NCBI GenBank assembly: GCA_016710275.1
Contig: JADJXS010000001.1
Coordinates: 2,852,001 to 2,916,000 of the forward strand
Source of the DNA: Phycisphaerales bacterium
GTDB taxonomy: Bacteria > Planctomycetota > Phycisphaerae > UBA1845 > Fen-1342
Length of the DNA: 64,000 nucleotides
Direction: 5' to 3'
Notes under the pieces: generated by a model
Seen by the model: the letters and a program-made list of their open reading frames with translations, nothing else
Databases searched by the model: none
Told to the model about the DNA's origin: nothing
Shown here: positions 35,043 to 43,712 of the stretch, piece after piece
How the letters are laid out: each line of letters starts with the position of its first letter
Position numbering within the stretch: the stretch's first letter is position 1
Position numbers and translations under genes: made by a program

Positions 35043-35612
35043 TCACACCCGCCCTTCCAGCGCCTCGCGCAGCAGCCTTCTCGCCCGGACCAGCCGCGTC
35101 TCCACGGTGTCCTCGATCAGCCCCAGCGCTGCACCGATCTCGGCGTAGCTCCAATTCTCCAGGTGCCGCAACACAAACGGCTCTCGATAAATCGTCGGCA
35201 GAGATTCAATCGCCCGCTGCAGTGCAGCGCCGATTTCCCGGCTCTCCAGCACCGCCGCCGGGCCGCGCCCGCCCTTGTCAGCCGCCGCGGGCTGCCGCTC
35301 CTCGACCGGCACCACCCGCGGTCGGCGGCGCTCCGCCTCAATCGCATCGATCGAGGCATTCCGTGCGATCGAGTACAGCCACGACCGCAGCCGCCCCGGA
35401 TCCTGCAAATCCGCGATCCGCCGCCACACCGCGATCCACACCTGCTGCGCGACGTCGTCCACCAGGTCGCGCCGCCCCGTCAGCCCGTAGATCACGCTGC
35501 GAACCCAGGCCGCATTCTCCTGAACAATGCGCTCCACGGCACGTCGCTCCCCGCGTTGGGCGGCGGCGACAAGCTCAGTCGGCACCGTGGATTCCGGCGT
35601 CATCGCGATCAT
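35043..35612 (-). CDS. ECF-type RNA polymerase sigma factor
   Basis: 189 residues with sigma regions 2 and 4 only. Region 2: D-D-V-A-Q-Q-V-W-I-A-V-W-R-R and R-L-R-S-W-L-Y-S-I-A-R-N. Region 4: L-P-T-I-Y-R-E-P-F-V-L-R and W-S-Y-A-E-I-G-A-A-L-G. It redirects RNA polymerase to stress or envelope genes. The likely start is ATG 35612, with GGAGG only three bases away; ATG 35603, three codons in, is the alternative. It is followed directly by the anti-sigma gene. Confidence 0.92.
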   Translation of the reverse strand: MIAMTPESTVPTELVAAAQRGERRAVERIVQENAAWVRSVIYGLTGRRDLVDDVAQQVWIAVWRRIADLQDPGRLRSWLYSIARNASIDAIEAERRRPRVVPVEERQPAAADKGGRGPAAVLESREIGAALQRAIESLPTIYREPFVLRHLENWSYAEIGAALGLIEDTVETRLVRARRLLREALEGRV

Positions 35613-35877
35613 CTGCCTCCATAGACGGGTGGGACCGCCGATCTCCGCCAGAAAATCACCCCGGGGGCGATAAATCCCGCCGATTCGACGCCCGGCCGAC
35701 GCCGGCTTCGCCCCGCGCTCCGCACTCCCTCACCGCGCGCATCCCAGCCGCGGCCGGCGGCGCCCGACGATTCCCCGGTCGATTCAATCCTGCGTATCAT
35801 GGCCCCACCGCCCTCGATGGTCGATGGGCCGCTTTCCGCCCGCTGGTTGATACTCGCAAGCAATCGGGGAGTCCCTG

Positions 35878-37080
35878 GTGAAAGCCGCGCTGCCACGCGT
35901 ATTGGAAGACCTGCTGAACCTGCCGACCGCCGCCTTCGTCGAGACGGCAGTGCTCGCCTACATCGAGTCGGCGGCGTCCGTGCTGCCGCACACCAGCCTG
36001 CAGCGCGATCAGCACGGCAATCTGCTGGTGCATTACCGCCACCCGCAATGTGAGCGCGGGCCGATCGCGCTGACCGCCCACACCGATCACCCCGGCTTCG
36101 TCGCGCTGCGGATGCTCGACAAGCGCACGCTGCTGGCCGCGTTTCGCGGATGGGTGGAGCCGCAGTATTTCGACGAGGAGCGCGTGCGGTTCTGGTCGGG
36201 CGGCTGCTGGGTGAAGGGGCGGGTGGAGAAGATCACCAAGGCCGCGCCGGTCTTCGGAATGATCGGGCGCACCGGACGGCCCGAGGAAGTGACGATCCGC
36301 GTGAAGCGCGAAATCGAGCCGAACGCCCCCGGCATGTGGAATCTCCCCGACGCACGCCTCCGCGACGGCGTCGTCCGCGCCCGCGGCTGCGACGACGTCG
36401 CCGGCGTCGCCGCCCTGCTCGCCATGTTCCAGCGGCTCGCCAAGCGCAGCGCCCCGGCCAACGTGATGGGGCTGTTCACCCGGGCCGAGGAGGTCGGCTT
36501 TGTCGGGGCGATCGGCGCAGCGCGCAGCGGCACGATCCCGCCCGGAACGCCGATCATCGCGATCGAAACCAGCAAGCAGCTACCCAACGCCCGCATCGGC
36601 GACGGTCCGATCGTCCGCGTCGGCGACAAGACCACCATCTTCGCCCCGCACGTGACCGCCTTCGCCGACCGCGTGGCGCGCGAGCTGGTGGCCCGGACGA
36701 CGCCGCCGGCACGCGGCAACAAACCCGCTCCGAAAAACCCGCGCCCGACGAAGACCCCCCGCGGGCGATCCCGCAAGGCCGCCCCGTTCCGCTATCAGCG
36801 CCGCCTGATGGACGGCGGCACCTGCGAGACGACCGCCTTTGGCGCCTACGGCTACGCCGCCGGCGGAATCTGCGTCGCCCTGGGTAATTACCACAACATG
36901 AACGAGAAGCGCGGCCGGATCGACAGCGAGTACATCAGCCTCTCCGACTGGGAGCACATGGTGACCTGGTTCGAGGCGCTGGCCTGCGACCCGCACGGCC
37001 CGGGCGCCGAAGGCGCGGACCTGCGCACCGGCCTCGACAAGCGCTTCGCCGAGTACGAACCGCTGCTGCGCGGCGCCTAG
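35878..37080 (+). CDS. M42-family-like metallopeptidase
   Basis: 400 residues, GTG start with GGGGAG seven bases upstream. Metal-binding motifs of M42/M20-clan aminopeptidases are present: A-H-T-D-H-P-G-F, R-G-C-D-D-V-A-G-V-A-A-L, A-E-E-V-G-F-V-G-A (catalytic Glu then Glu ligand) and a late I-D-S-E-Y-I-S. It should remove N-terminal residues from peptides with two metal ions. A basic Pro/Lys-rich insertion of about 25 residues (K-P-A-P-K-N-P-R-P-T-K) near residue 285 is unusual for the family and may be a surface loop. Confidence 0.87.
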   Translation: MKAALPRVLEDLLNLPTAAFVETAVLAYIESAASVLPHTSLQRDQHGNLLVHYRHPQCERGPIALTAHTDHPGFVALRMLDKRTLLAAFRGWVEPQYFDEERVRFWSGGCWVKGRVEKITKAAPVFGMIGRTGRPEEVTIRVKREIEPNAPGMWNLPDARLRDGVVRARGCDDVAGVAALLAMFQRLAKRSAPANVMGLFTRAEEVGFVGAIGAARSGTIPPGTPIIAIETSKQLPNARIGDGPIVRVGDKTTIFAPHVTAFADRVARELVARTTPPARGNKPAPKNPRPTKTPRGRSRKAAPFRYQRRLMDGGTCETTAFGAYGYAAGGICVALGNYHNMNEKRGRIDSEYISLSDWEHMVTWFEALACDPHGPGAEGADLRTGLDKRFAEYEPLLRGA

Positions 37081-37139
37081 CGCCGGGTGCGGACGGCGCT
37101 GCAGCCGCACCGTCGGCACACCCGGCGCCCACGCCCCGA

Positions 37140-38297
37140 TCACACGCCCTTGTAAACCAGCACCGGCCGCAGGCGGCGCGTGATGCGCGTCAATTCCCGC
37201 TGCGCCCGGAACACGGCGTCCACGTCCTTGTACGCGGAAGGCGCCTCCTCGCAGAGCCGTGCCGCCAGCCGGCGATCAAACCACACGCCGTCAAGCTGCT
37301 TGATCAGCCTTTGCGGACCGATCCGCTGCCGCGCGTCGTTGCGACTGAGCCGCCGCCCCGCCCCGTGTGAGCAGGAGTGCAGGCTCTCGGCACAGCCGCG
37401 CCCGGTCACGTGAAAGCTGTGCGTGCCCATCGATCCCGGAATCACGCCCGGCTCATCCTCTCGCGCCGACATCGCGCCCTTGCGGTGAATCCACAGCGCT
37501 TCGCCGTCGTGAACCTCGCGCTGCACGTGATTGTGATCCACGCTGATGAGCGTGTCCGCGACCACTCGCACGCCGAAGCGCGTCTCGAGCACGTCGGCGA
37601 TGGCCCGCAGCATTTCCCGGCGGTTGGCGTCCGCGTAGGCGCGTGCCCAGGCCACATCCGCCAGGTACGCCTGACCCGCCGCCGTCTCCGAATCCAGCAC
37701 ACACAGCCCGCCGGCCGCACGGGTCGCGCCGGCCACGTGCCGATCGTGGATCGCCTGTCCCATGTGTCGCGACCCGCTATGGATCATCAGCCACAGGCGC
37801 TCCTCATCATCCGCCTGAAACTCGACAAAGTGGTTGCCGCGGCCCAGCGTGCCCAGTTCGATGCGCCCCTCGCGAAACGCATCGCGCGCCAGGGAAGCGT
37901 CACTGAGCGCGTCGGCGCACAGCCCCATCGGCAGTCCCGGCGCGGATTCCAGGTTGCGATGCCGCATCGGCGGCGCTGCGCGCGGCAGCGCCTCCAGCAG
38001 GCGCTCCGCCGTGCGCGAACGACGCAGCAGATCCGCGCCGGCGTCGATCCCGATCGCGAGCATGCCGCAACCGATGTCGGACCCGACCGCCGGCGGATAG
38101 ACCAGGCGGCGCGTGGCAATGACGCTGCCGACGCAGACGCCGTACGCCAGGTGCACGTCCGGCATCACCGCCACGCGGACCACGTCATCGGCCCGGGCAA
38201 TCCGCTCCACCGCCATCCGCACTTCGTGCGACATCGGCTCCGACAGCCAGCTCTTCACCACGGCCGTGCTGCGCCCGGCCTGCTGTTCATGGCTCAT
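37140..38297 (-). CDS. rtcB: RNA 3'-phosphate/5'-OH ligase RtcB
   Basis: 385 residues, shorter than the 400-480 of most homologues. RtcB joins 2',3'-cyclic phosphate ends to 5'-OH ends with GTP and Mn. Recognised from D-V-H-L-A-Y-G, the metal cysteine in G-S-D-I-G-C-G-M, G-R-G-N-H-F-V-E, H-S-G-S-R-H-M-G, the D-H-N-H region, G-S-M-G-T-H-S-F-H-V and the guanylylation-site context H-G-A-G-R-x-x-S-R. Its ATG shares two bases with the stop of a short upstream gene (ATGA). Confidence 0.93.
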   Translation of the reverse strand: MSHEQQAGRSTAVVKSWLSEPMSHEVRMAVERIARADDVVRVAVMPDVHLAYGVCVGSVIATRRLVYPPAVGSDIGCGMLAIGIDAGADLLRRSRTAERLLEALPRAAPPMRHRNLESAPGLPMGLCADALSDASLARDAFREGRIELGTLGRGNHFVEFQADDEERLWLMIHSGSRHMGQAIHDRHVAGATRAAGGLCVLDSETAAGQAYLADVAWARAYADANRREMLRAIADVLETRFGVRVVADTLISVDHNHVQREVHDGEALWIHRKGAMSAREDEPGVIPGSMGTHSFHVTGRGCAESLHSCSHGAGRRLSRNDARQRIGPQRLIKQLDGVWFDRRLAARLCEEAPSAYKDVDAVFRAQRELTRITRRLRPVLVYKGV

Positions 38298-38497
38298 GCG
38301 TCGGCTCCCATGCCGGGGAGCAGCGAGAAGCGCAGCGCCCGCTCGGCCTCACGACATAGTTGCAGCGATCGGACATTCGTACGCCGATCGCCCGGGGTCA
38401 CACGCGAAAACGCAATCCGCGGGTCGATTCCGTCATCCTCATGCAGCGTCGCGGCGGGCACGCGGCCCGTCGCGCGACGCGGGCGATTCCTGTTCAA
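38294..38497 (-). CDS. Short gene coupled to rtcB (possible RbfA-like fragment)
   Basis: 67 residues starting at TTG 38497 with GGAGAG five bases upstream, and ending in TGA that overlaps the rtcB ATG. Both the ribosome site and the ATGA junction argue that it is translated. The segment D-P-R-I-A-F-S-R-V and N-V-R-S-L-Q-L-C-R-E-A-E-R-A-L weakly recalls ribosome-binding factor A of Planctomycetota, but half of that domain is missing. It may be a truncated RbfA kept because it couples rtcB translation, or an unrelated small protein. Confidence 0.55.
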   Translation of the reverse strand: MNRNRPRRATGRVPAATLHEDDGIDPRIAFSRVTPGDRRTNVRSLQLCREAERALRFSLLPGMGADA

Positions 38498-38705
38498 TTC
38501 ACTCTCCGGTCAGTTGATCACGAGACAGCAGGCGCTGCAGACCCATCGGGTGAATCCCGGGGCGCGCGAGTGCCCGCGCTGCACAGCGCTGGATCAGACG
38601 GCCGATTCGATCGGCGCAGAATCCGCGCGCGAAGAAAGATGAAGCGTGAATGATCTCAGCTTTGGATTGGGGTGCAGGCGGAGCCGGCCGGCCGAAATGG
38701 CCGCA

Positions 38706-38777
38706 TCAGAACGATGCGCGCCGGGAAGCAGAGCCGGAGCCGCGGACACCCGCAATGCCGGAATCGAAGGATTGCAT
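38706..38777 (-). CDS. Very small ORF with strong ribosome site
   Basis: 23 codons from ATG 38777, with AGGAG seven bases upstream and TTGACT some 80 bases further up. The peptide is rich in Gly, Ser, Ala and Arg and has no recognisable feature. It may be a leader peptide for the downstream genes, the relic of a gene, or chance. Confidence 0.25.
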   Translation of the reverse strand: MQSFDSGIAGVRGSGSASRRASF

Positions 38778-38894
38778 GGGTCGGCTCCTGAACGAGTGAC
38801 GACGGCGCGACGCGCACGGCGGATAATCGAAACTTACATCACGAATCTGAAAAGTCAAGCCGAAGCGGCGATTCCCGCGAAAACCGCGGCTCAC

Positions 38895-38935
38895 AAAAAA
38901 CCGGCGAGCGCCGGGGTCTATTCCGGCGCTCGCCG
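38895..38935 (-). terminator. Strong intrinsic terminator (minus strand)
   Basis: A 13-bp perfect stem (CGGCGAGCGCCGG with its complement, 38902-38914 and 38923-38935) is followed on the minus strand by GTTTTTT opposite the run of six A at 38895-38900. No coding gene ends just before it; it closes the noncoding RNA unit described next. Confidence 0.9.
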
Positions 38936-39143
38936 CGGAAATCGGAAATCCTCCGCCTTTGCCGGGGGAGCTGTTTGCTGGAACCCTCTCAGCAAGGTGG
39001 GCGACCCTGGCCGGCCCGACCTCGCCCGCTATGGGGTTGACGACGGGCGGATGGCATAAAGGTCTCCCGGGGCTTCAGCATATCGGTCCGCGCAAACTGA
39101 ATTCTCCCGTATCGAACAACGCAGGGGCGTTTCCGATCAATCA
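38895..39143 (-). ncRNA. Unassigned rod-shaped noncoding RNA (6S-like)
   Basis: Between a clean extended -10 promoter and a strong terminator lie about 200 bases without a credible ORF. Distal segments pair in nested order: 39137-39130 with 38948-38941 (8 bp), 39129-39126 with 38957-38954 (4 bp), 39108-39104 with 38970-38966 (5 bp), 39097-39092 with 38978-38973 (6 bp), then GGACC at 39089 with GGTTCC at 38985. Inner hairpins include GGGCGA/TCGCCC and CGCCCG/CGGGCG. A rod of about 197 nt closed by its own ends, with internal loops, is the architecture of 6S RNA. I could not find the SRP GGAAGG loop, tmRNA or RNase P core motifs. Family assignment is a guess; the structured transcript itself is better supported. 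Confidence 0.55.
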
Positions 39144-39149
39144 CACGAC

Positions 39150-39158
39150 AGTATAGCA
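39150..39158 (-). promoter_or_regulatory. Extended -10 promoter of the noncoding RNA
   Basis: On the minus strand TGCTATACT (39158 to 39150) matches TG-N-TATAnT in full. No good -35 is seen. Initiation is expected near 39143, just before the first base-paired strand of the RNA. Confidence 0.6.
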
Positions 39159-39196
39159 CCCCATTCGCCCGGACGACGGAAAATCCGCACGTCCCG

Positions 39197-39772
39197 CTAT
39201 CCGCCGATCACGATTCGCCGCGGCGCGGCATCGTCGCGAATCTCCCACCAGCCCGCCTCACCGATGATCGAATCAAGCACCGCCACGCTGTGAAACGCCG
39301 CGCGCTGCAGCGCGCCCGGATTCACAAAGCGAATCGCCCCGCGCGTCTGATCGGCCGCAACATGCGTATGGCCATGCAGCACGATCTGCGGCGCCGCCGC
39401 TGCGGAGTCCTCGCTCGCGGAAGGAGCCGCAATCCAGCCGATGTGTCCTGCCGCGGCGCGGATCAGATTGGAAAAAACGAACTCGTGTCCATGACAGACG
39501 GCGATCCGCAACCCCGGCGTCGGCAGGCTCAGCAGCCCCGCCGGCGGCAGCGGCAACCCGCACGCAACGGCGTGCGGCGCGAGGGCGGCCGCGTCATCCG
39601 TATTGCCCCACACGAACCACGCCGGACGGATCGACATCGCCTCCAGCACGGCAGGTGTTCCGACGTCGCCGCAGTGAACGAGCGCTTCCGCCCCCAGCCC
39701 GCGCAGCGCCGCGATCGCGCGCTCCGCCCGGTCGGCGCGACCATGCGTGTCCGAAATGATCCCGATCCGCAT
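39197..39772 (-). CDS. YfcE/MJ0936-type metallophosphodiesterase
   Basis: 191 residues from ATG 39772. All calcineurin-fold metal motifs are present in order: I-I-S-D-T-H-G, H-C-G-D-V-G, W-G-N-T-D, C-H-G-H and H-G-H-T-H. Small enzymes of this group hydrolyse phosphodiesters with two metal ions; the natural substrate is generally unknown. The start has no clear ribosome site. It is transcribed in the same direction as the noncoding RNA but ends before its promoter. Confidence 0.9.
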   Translation of the reverse strand: MRIGIISDTHGRADRAERAIAALRGLGAEALVHCGDVGTPAVLEAMSIRPAWFVWGNTDDAAALAPHAVACGLPLPPAGLLSLPTPGLRIAVCHGHEFVFSNLIRAAAGHIGWIAAPSASEDSAAAAPQIVLHGHTHVAADQTRGAIRFVNPGALQRAAFHSVAVLDSIIGEAGWWEIRDDAAPRRIVIGG

Positions 39773-39997
39773 CGGAGCAGATACTCCGCCATGGCCCGTC
39801 TCACGCCGGACCGGCATGTCCACGCCGCAGAAAGTGTACCTGAGTAGCCGCGGGTCCGACTCCGCAGTCCGCCCGAATCAGAACGCGACGGTCACCGCCA
39901 TCGAACCGCGCCGCCGAAACGACGCCGACCGAAAGCAATGACCGCCGCGCTCCCGCGCTGTTCGCAGCGCGGAGAACCGGAGTTCGAACCGTCGCGC

Positions 39998-40873
39998 TTA
40001 CGGCGCCGGGCAGGGATCACCAGGCCCCGGCGGGTTGACGATGCAGTTCACAAACACATCGATGTCGAAGTTGTTGAACACGTCGTCGCGATTGATGTCG
40101 CCACGGATCGGATCGCAGCCGGGAAACGCGGCCGCGTAGCCCGGAGGATCGATCAGCGCCAGCACGAACGCGTCGATGTCGAAATTGTTCACCACACCGT
40201 CGCAGTTCATGTCGCCGTAGAGAACCGCGGCGCCGACGGTGAAAGAAATCGTCTGCGGCGCGAACGCGATCGTCGCCGAGCTGACCGGCGAGTGGTTCGG
40301 CAGCGTCGCGATCGAATCCAGCGTGTTGGCAATCGCGTTCTGCAGCCGGAAGGTGTAGCTGCCCGGCGTCGCCGGCGCGACGAACGAGCCGGCCGCGAGC
40401 GATGCTGCGCCGGATTGACCGATTCCGGCGTCGAGTGTCGCACTCTCTGCGATTCCGGCGCCGGGGTTGAGCGCCTGGCCGAACGTGTTCTGGGCGCCGC
40501 CGATCTCCACGAGATTCCGCGCCCCCGGCGTGCCGCGCTGCACGCCGATGTAGCCCGTCACCGGGCTTTGCTCGCCGGGGTTGCTGATCCCCTGCGGCCG
40601 GCTGAAGTTCAGCATGGCGATCGGCACGTTGTCGGCCGGCGGGATGTCGAGCGTGGCGGGATTGGCGCCGTCCTGCGCCAGATCGACGGCCAGCAGCGCC
40701 AATCCGGCGTTATCACCGGTCGAGACCTCGAAGCTGATCGACCAGTTGATCGTCGCGCCCGGCGCGACGGTCTGACCGTTCTGCGGCGACGCGAGCGAGA
40801 GCGTGACGGTGTCCGCACTCGCGACGGCGCAGGCGGCGACCGCAACGGCGGTCGCGAAAAGGCGATGGGTCAT
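39998..40873 (-). CDS. Secreted protein with C-terminal Ca-loop doublet
   Basis: 291 residues. Signal peptide ends A-C-A-V-A-S-A. The body (about 25-215) is a beta-rich domain starting V-T-L-S-L-A-S-P-Q-N-G-Q-T-V-A-P-G-A, like fibronectin/cohesin-type extracellular modules. The last 75 residues hold two EF-hand-like loops, G-D-M-N-C-D-G-V-V-N-N-F-D-I-D-A-F and G-D-I-N-R-D-D-V-F-N-N-F-D-I-D-V-F. The doublet is the same one that ends two other secreted proteins here, so it may be a shared localisation or docking module. Confidence 0.8.
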   Translation of the reverse strand: MTHRLFATAVAVAACAVASADTVTLSLASPQNGQTVAPGATINWSISFEVSTGDNAGLALLAVDLAQDGANPATLDIPPADNVPIAMLNFSRPQGISNPGEQSPVTGYIGVQRGTPGARNLVEIGGAQNTFGQALNPGAGIAESATLDAGIGQSGAASLAAGSFVAPATPGSYTFRLQNAIANTLDSIATLPNHSPVSSATIAFAPQTISFTVGAAVLYGDMNCDGVVNNFDIDAFVLALIDPPGYAAAFPGCDPIRGDINRDDVFNNFDIDVFVNCIVNPPGPGDPCPAP

Positions 40874-40930
40874 GGTTCTATCCTCCGGTTCGTTTCGCGC
40901 CGCCCCGCGGCGCGCACAAGTATCACAAGA

Positions 40931-42061
40931 TCAATTCGGATTCGTCCGCTCCGGCGGAGGCGGCGCCGCGGTCGAGCCGCGCACGATGAACTCCGCCGGA
41001 AGCACCTCACCCTGCACGGGCGCACCGCCCTCCTGCAGGGCATTGGCCAATAGTTGAAAGGCGCTGGCCGCCATCCTCGGAAGCGGCTGTCGCACGGTGG
41101 TCAAAGGCGGATCGAGCAGTGCCGCCGACGTGGGGTCGTCGAAGCCGACGACGGACACGTCTTGCGGAACCCGCAATCCGGCCTGTCGCGCGACCTGCAT
41201 GGCCGCCATCGCGAGATAGAAGCCGCCGGCAAAGATCGCCGTCGGTCGATCCTTCGCGGCCAGCCGCACCGCCAGCCGCGCCCGAGCGCCCTCATCCAGC
41301 ACGACACTGTCGCGCGAGACCAGCAGGTCGCGATCGGTGAGCTTCAGCCCCGCGGCCAGCAATTCCGCCTGCGCGCCATTCACGCGGTCGCGCGAGTTGC
41401 TCATGTTGGTCGGACCGGACAGCACCAGCACGCGCCGGTGACCCAGCCCCACCAGGTGCCGGATGGCAAGCGCCGCACCGCCGGCGTTGTCGCAATCGAC
41501 GCACGCGACGTGATTGCCAGGCAGCGTTCCGCCGAGCACCACCACCGGCGCACGACGCGCCAGGCGCTCCACGTCGGCCTGCGACTCGATCGGCGGATGG
41601 ATGCAGATGGCGCCGAACTCCCGGCCCGTGCGCGACGGAACGTCGTAGCGGTCGTTGAAGGAGAATTCCACGTGCCGCAGGTCGTCCCGCGCTTCGCGCC
41701 GCAGCGCCTGGATCAGCGTGCTGTGATAGTAGTCGTCGATGTTGACGTGCCCCGGCAGCACCAGGGCGATCGAGAGCCGCGGCTGCTCGACGCTGGACGG
41801 GTCAAAATCCTCGCGGACATACGTTCCGCGGCCGACTTCGCGACGCAACAGCCCCATCTCGACCAGCCCCTCCAGCGCCTTTTGCGCCGTGATAAGGCTG
41901 ACGTCGACAAGCGAGCTGATCTGCGCCGTGGAGGGCAGGCGATCACCGGGCGCAAACTGCCCCGTGCGAATCGCCGCGACCAGGATGTCGCGCGCCTGAA
42001 GATACTTCGGCGTGCGATCCTGCCCGTTCACCTTCCGCAGAGCCGGTGCGTGGTTCGCCAT
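40931..42061 (-). CDS. GntR-HTH / LacI-type sugar-responsive regulator
   Basis: 376 residues. N-terminal winged helix of the GntR class (Y-L-Q-A-R-D-I-L-V-A-A-I, G-D-R-L-P-S-T-A-Q-I, V-S-L-I-T-A-Q-K-A-L-E-G-L) is joined to a LacI/periplasmic-binding-type effector domain (V-V-V-L-G-G-T-L-P, G-L-G-H-R-R-V-L-V-L-S-G, V-P-Q-D-V-S-V-V-G-F-D-D, L-T-T-V-R-Q-P). AraR of Bacillus has the same layout and binds a sugar. ATG 42061 is chosen; the 36 residues before it look random. The genes around it are secreted glycan-related proteins, so a carbohydrate-controlled repressor is the natural reading. Confidence 0.88.
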   Translation of the reverse strand: MANHAPALRKVNGQDRTPKYLQARDILVAAIRTGQFAPGDRLPSTAQISSLVDVSLITAQKALEGLVEMGLLRREVGRGTYVREDFDPSSVEQPRLSIALVLPGHVNIDDYYHSTLIQALRREARDDLRHVEFSFNDRYDVPSRTGREFGAICIHPPIESQADVERLARRAPVVVLGGTLPGNHVACVDCDNAGGAALAIRHLVGLGHRRVLVLSGPTNMSNSRDRVNGAQAELLAAGLKLTDRDLLVSRDSVVLDEGARARLAVRLAAKDRPTAIFAGGFYLAMAAMQVARQAGLRVPQDVSVVGFDDPTSAALLDPPLTTVRQPLPRMAASAFQLLANALQEGGAPVQGEVLPAEFIVRGSTAAPPPPERTNPN

Positions 42062-42140
42062 GGTCCGATCCAGTCCGTTTCCGTCTGTGTCGCCCGGCCA
42101 AGCGCCGGTGAAAATTCTTCGCGACTGCACACGTCTCGGG

Positions 42141-43667
42141 CTACGGCCCGCCCGCGGCGTCGTACACATCCACGAACGCCTGAAAATCCACGAAGTCGAT
42201 GTCGCAGTCCAGGTCGCTGTTCATGCGCTGGCAGTTCAGCGACAGGCCGCCGACGTTCTCGCTGCCCGTATAGCAGGTCTGCAAACCGGCGAAGTCCGCC
42301 AGGCTCACGCGGCCGTTGCGCGTGAAATCGAAATCGCGATAGACCGGCGTCGCGGGCGGCGGTGACGCAAGATTGGCCTTGTAAATGTACAGCTTCCGGC
42401 TCTCAAAGCTCACCACCGCCAGCGTGCCGCTCGGGCTGTGATAGTCGAAGTCGATGATCCGGTTGCCCGTCGTCGGCGAGGCCGAAGGCTCGCACGGCAG
42501 CTCAAGCGATGCAACGGTCGTGCCGTCCGAAGCGCGGAAGAACCGCAGATCGTAGGCGTGATTGGACCCGGTGGCCGGGCGGCTGTTGGCCAGCACCATG
42601 TCGTCGGTCGCGTCCGCCAGGTTCACCGCCGACACAAACGCGATCCCCTGCCCCTGCGCGTTGCCCTTGCCGAAGCCGTTCGCATCCGCACAGGTAGCGA
42701 AGTTATTCCATCCCACGAACGACGCCAGGCTCGCCGCCGCAAACGGCGTCGCGCCCCCGGCAAGATTGCGAAACACCTTCTGAATCCCGTTCTCCGTGCG
42801 ATAGTAGAAATCGCCCGTGACCGGGTCGAGGTCAAACCGGCGATACGACGACGAGCCGCACTGGAAGACAATGATGTTGTTCACCGGTCCGCCCGGGGCG
42901 TTCACATCGTACGAATACAGCCGCCCCGATCCCTGCGTCATCGTGAAGATGCGGGTCGGGTCCAACGGATCCACCGCCACCCCGGCGTGAAACCGCGTCA
43001 GCGTGGTCGGGCTAGCGACGCCGCTGGGCGGCTCATTGACCGGCCAGCCGCTGCGGCGCTCCCCATATGTGCCGCTCATCGGATCGGCGTCGATCGCGGC
43101 GACGTGCGACGGCGCCTGCGGATCGGAGCCGGGCGGCATGAAGAACGGGTCATAGTCGCCCGTCTCGTCAAACGTCGCGTAGAGCGTCTTCGTCACGTCG
43201 TCATAGCTCAGGCCGCTGATCCAGTCGCCATTGGAAAGCTGCGGCCCGTACTGATACGTATCGACGTAGCGGACATACGGATTGCCGAATCCGGACGTCG
43301 TCTCAATATTCAGCACTTCCGCGATGCCGACCGACGCGTACCACGTCGAGCGCTGCTGTTCGACCGTGCCGGCGCTGATGTACGTCGCGCCGTTCCAGAA
43401 CCCGCCGACCCACGCACGCTCGCCGTCCGTCGCAACCGCGGATGGGTTCGTCCCGATCCGTGGTGTGGCGCGATAGACGGCCAGGTTCGGCGGCGGGCCG
43501 AGTGTCGGGTCAAACGTCGCGTCGATCTCCCCACCGGGGGGAAACGCAAATACCTCGAACAGGTCAATGACGTTGACGAGCTTGAACGGATGGTCGTCGG
43601 CGACGACCGGCGAGACCGCCAGCGCGGCAGCCCCCACCGCAGCCGCTCCTGCAATGCATCGTCTCAT
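42141..43667 (-). CDS. Secreted planctomycete-type protein with dockerin-like end
   Basis: 508 residues from ATG 43667 (GGAGGG upstream). The signal peptide ends S-P-V-V-A. The body has repeated strand patterns with W-V-G-G-F, G-L-S-Y-D-D and F-D-L-D-P-V-T-G-D-F-Y-Y, suggesting a beta-propeller. The C-terminus carries a single loop pair, D-F-D-F-T-R-N-G-R-V-S-L-A-D-F and D-L-D-C-D-I-D-F-V-D-F, a dockerin-type variant without the N-N-F-D-I-D motif. Between the regulator and the DUF1559 gene, on the same strand, with short gaps. Confidence 0.75.
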   Translation of the reverse strand: MRRCIAGAAAVGAAALAVSPVVADDHPFKLVNVIDLFEVFAFPPGGEIDATFDPTLGPPPNLAVYRATPRIGTNPSAVATDGERAWVGGFWNGATYISAGTVEQQRSTWYASVGIAEVLNIETTSGFGNPYVRYVDTYQYGPQLSNGDWISGLSYDDVTKTLYATFDETGDYDPFFMPPGSDPQAPSHVAAIDADPMSGTYGERRSGWPVNEPPSGVASPTTLTRFHAGVAVDPLDPTRIFTMTQGSGRLYSYDVNAPGGPVNNIIVFQCGSSSYRRFDLDPVTGDFYYRTENGIQKVFRNLAGGATPFAAASLASFVGWNNFATCADANGFGKGNAQGQGIAFVSAVNLADATDDMVLANSRPATGSNHAYDLRFFRASDGTTVASLELPCEPSASPTTGNRIIDFDYHSPSGTLAVVSFESRKLYIYKANLASPPPATPVYRDFDFTRNGRVSLADFAGLQTCYTGSENVGGLSLNCQRMNSDLDCDIDFVDFQAFVDVYDAAGGP

Positions 43668-43712
43668 GGATTCTCTACCCTCCGGCCCCCGCAATCAGGG
43701 GCGACTGAGCCG

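Noticed and set aside
38646..39059. Plus-strand frame of 137 codons opposite the noncoding RNA
   Set aside because: No ribosome site, unlikely composition, and it runs through the terminator stem.
38941..39143. SRP RNA, tmRNA, RNase P RNA or TPP riboswitch in the noncoding unit
   Set aside because: The SRP GGAAGG loop, the tmRNA tag frame and 3' end, the RNase P core segments and the TPP second half are not found. A CTGAGAGGG stretch looks like the TPP start but lacks the partner sequence.
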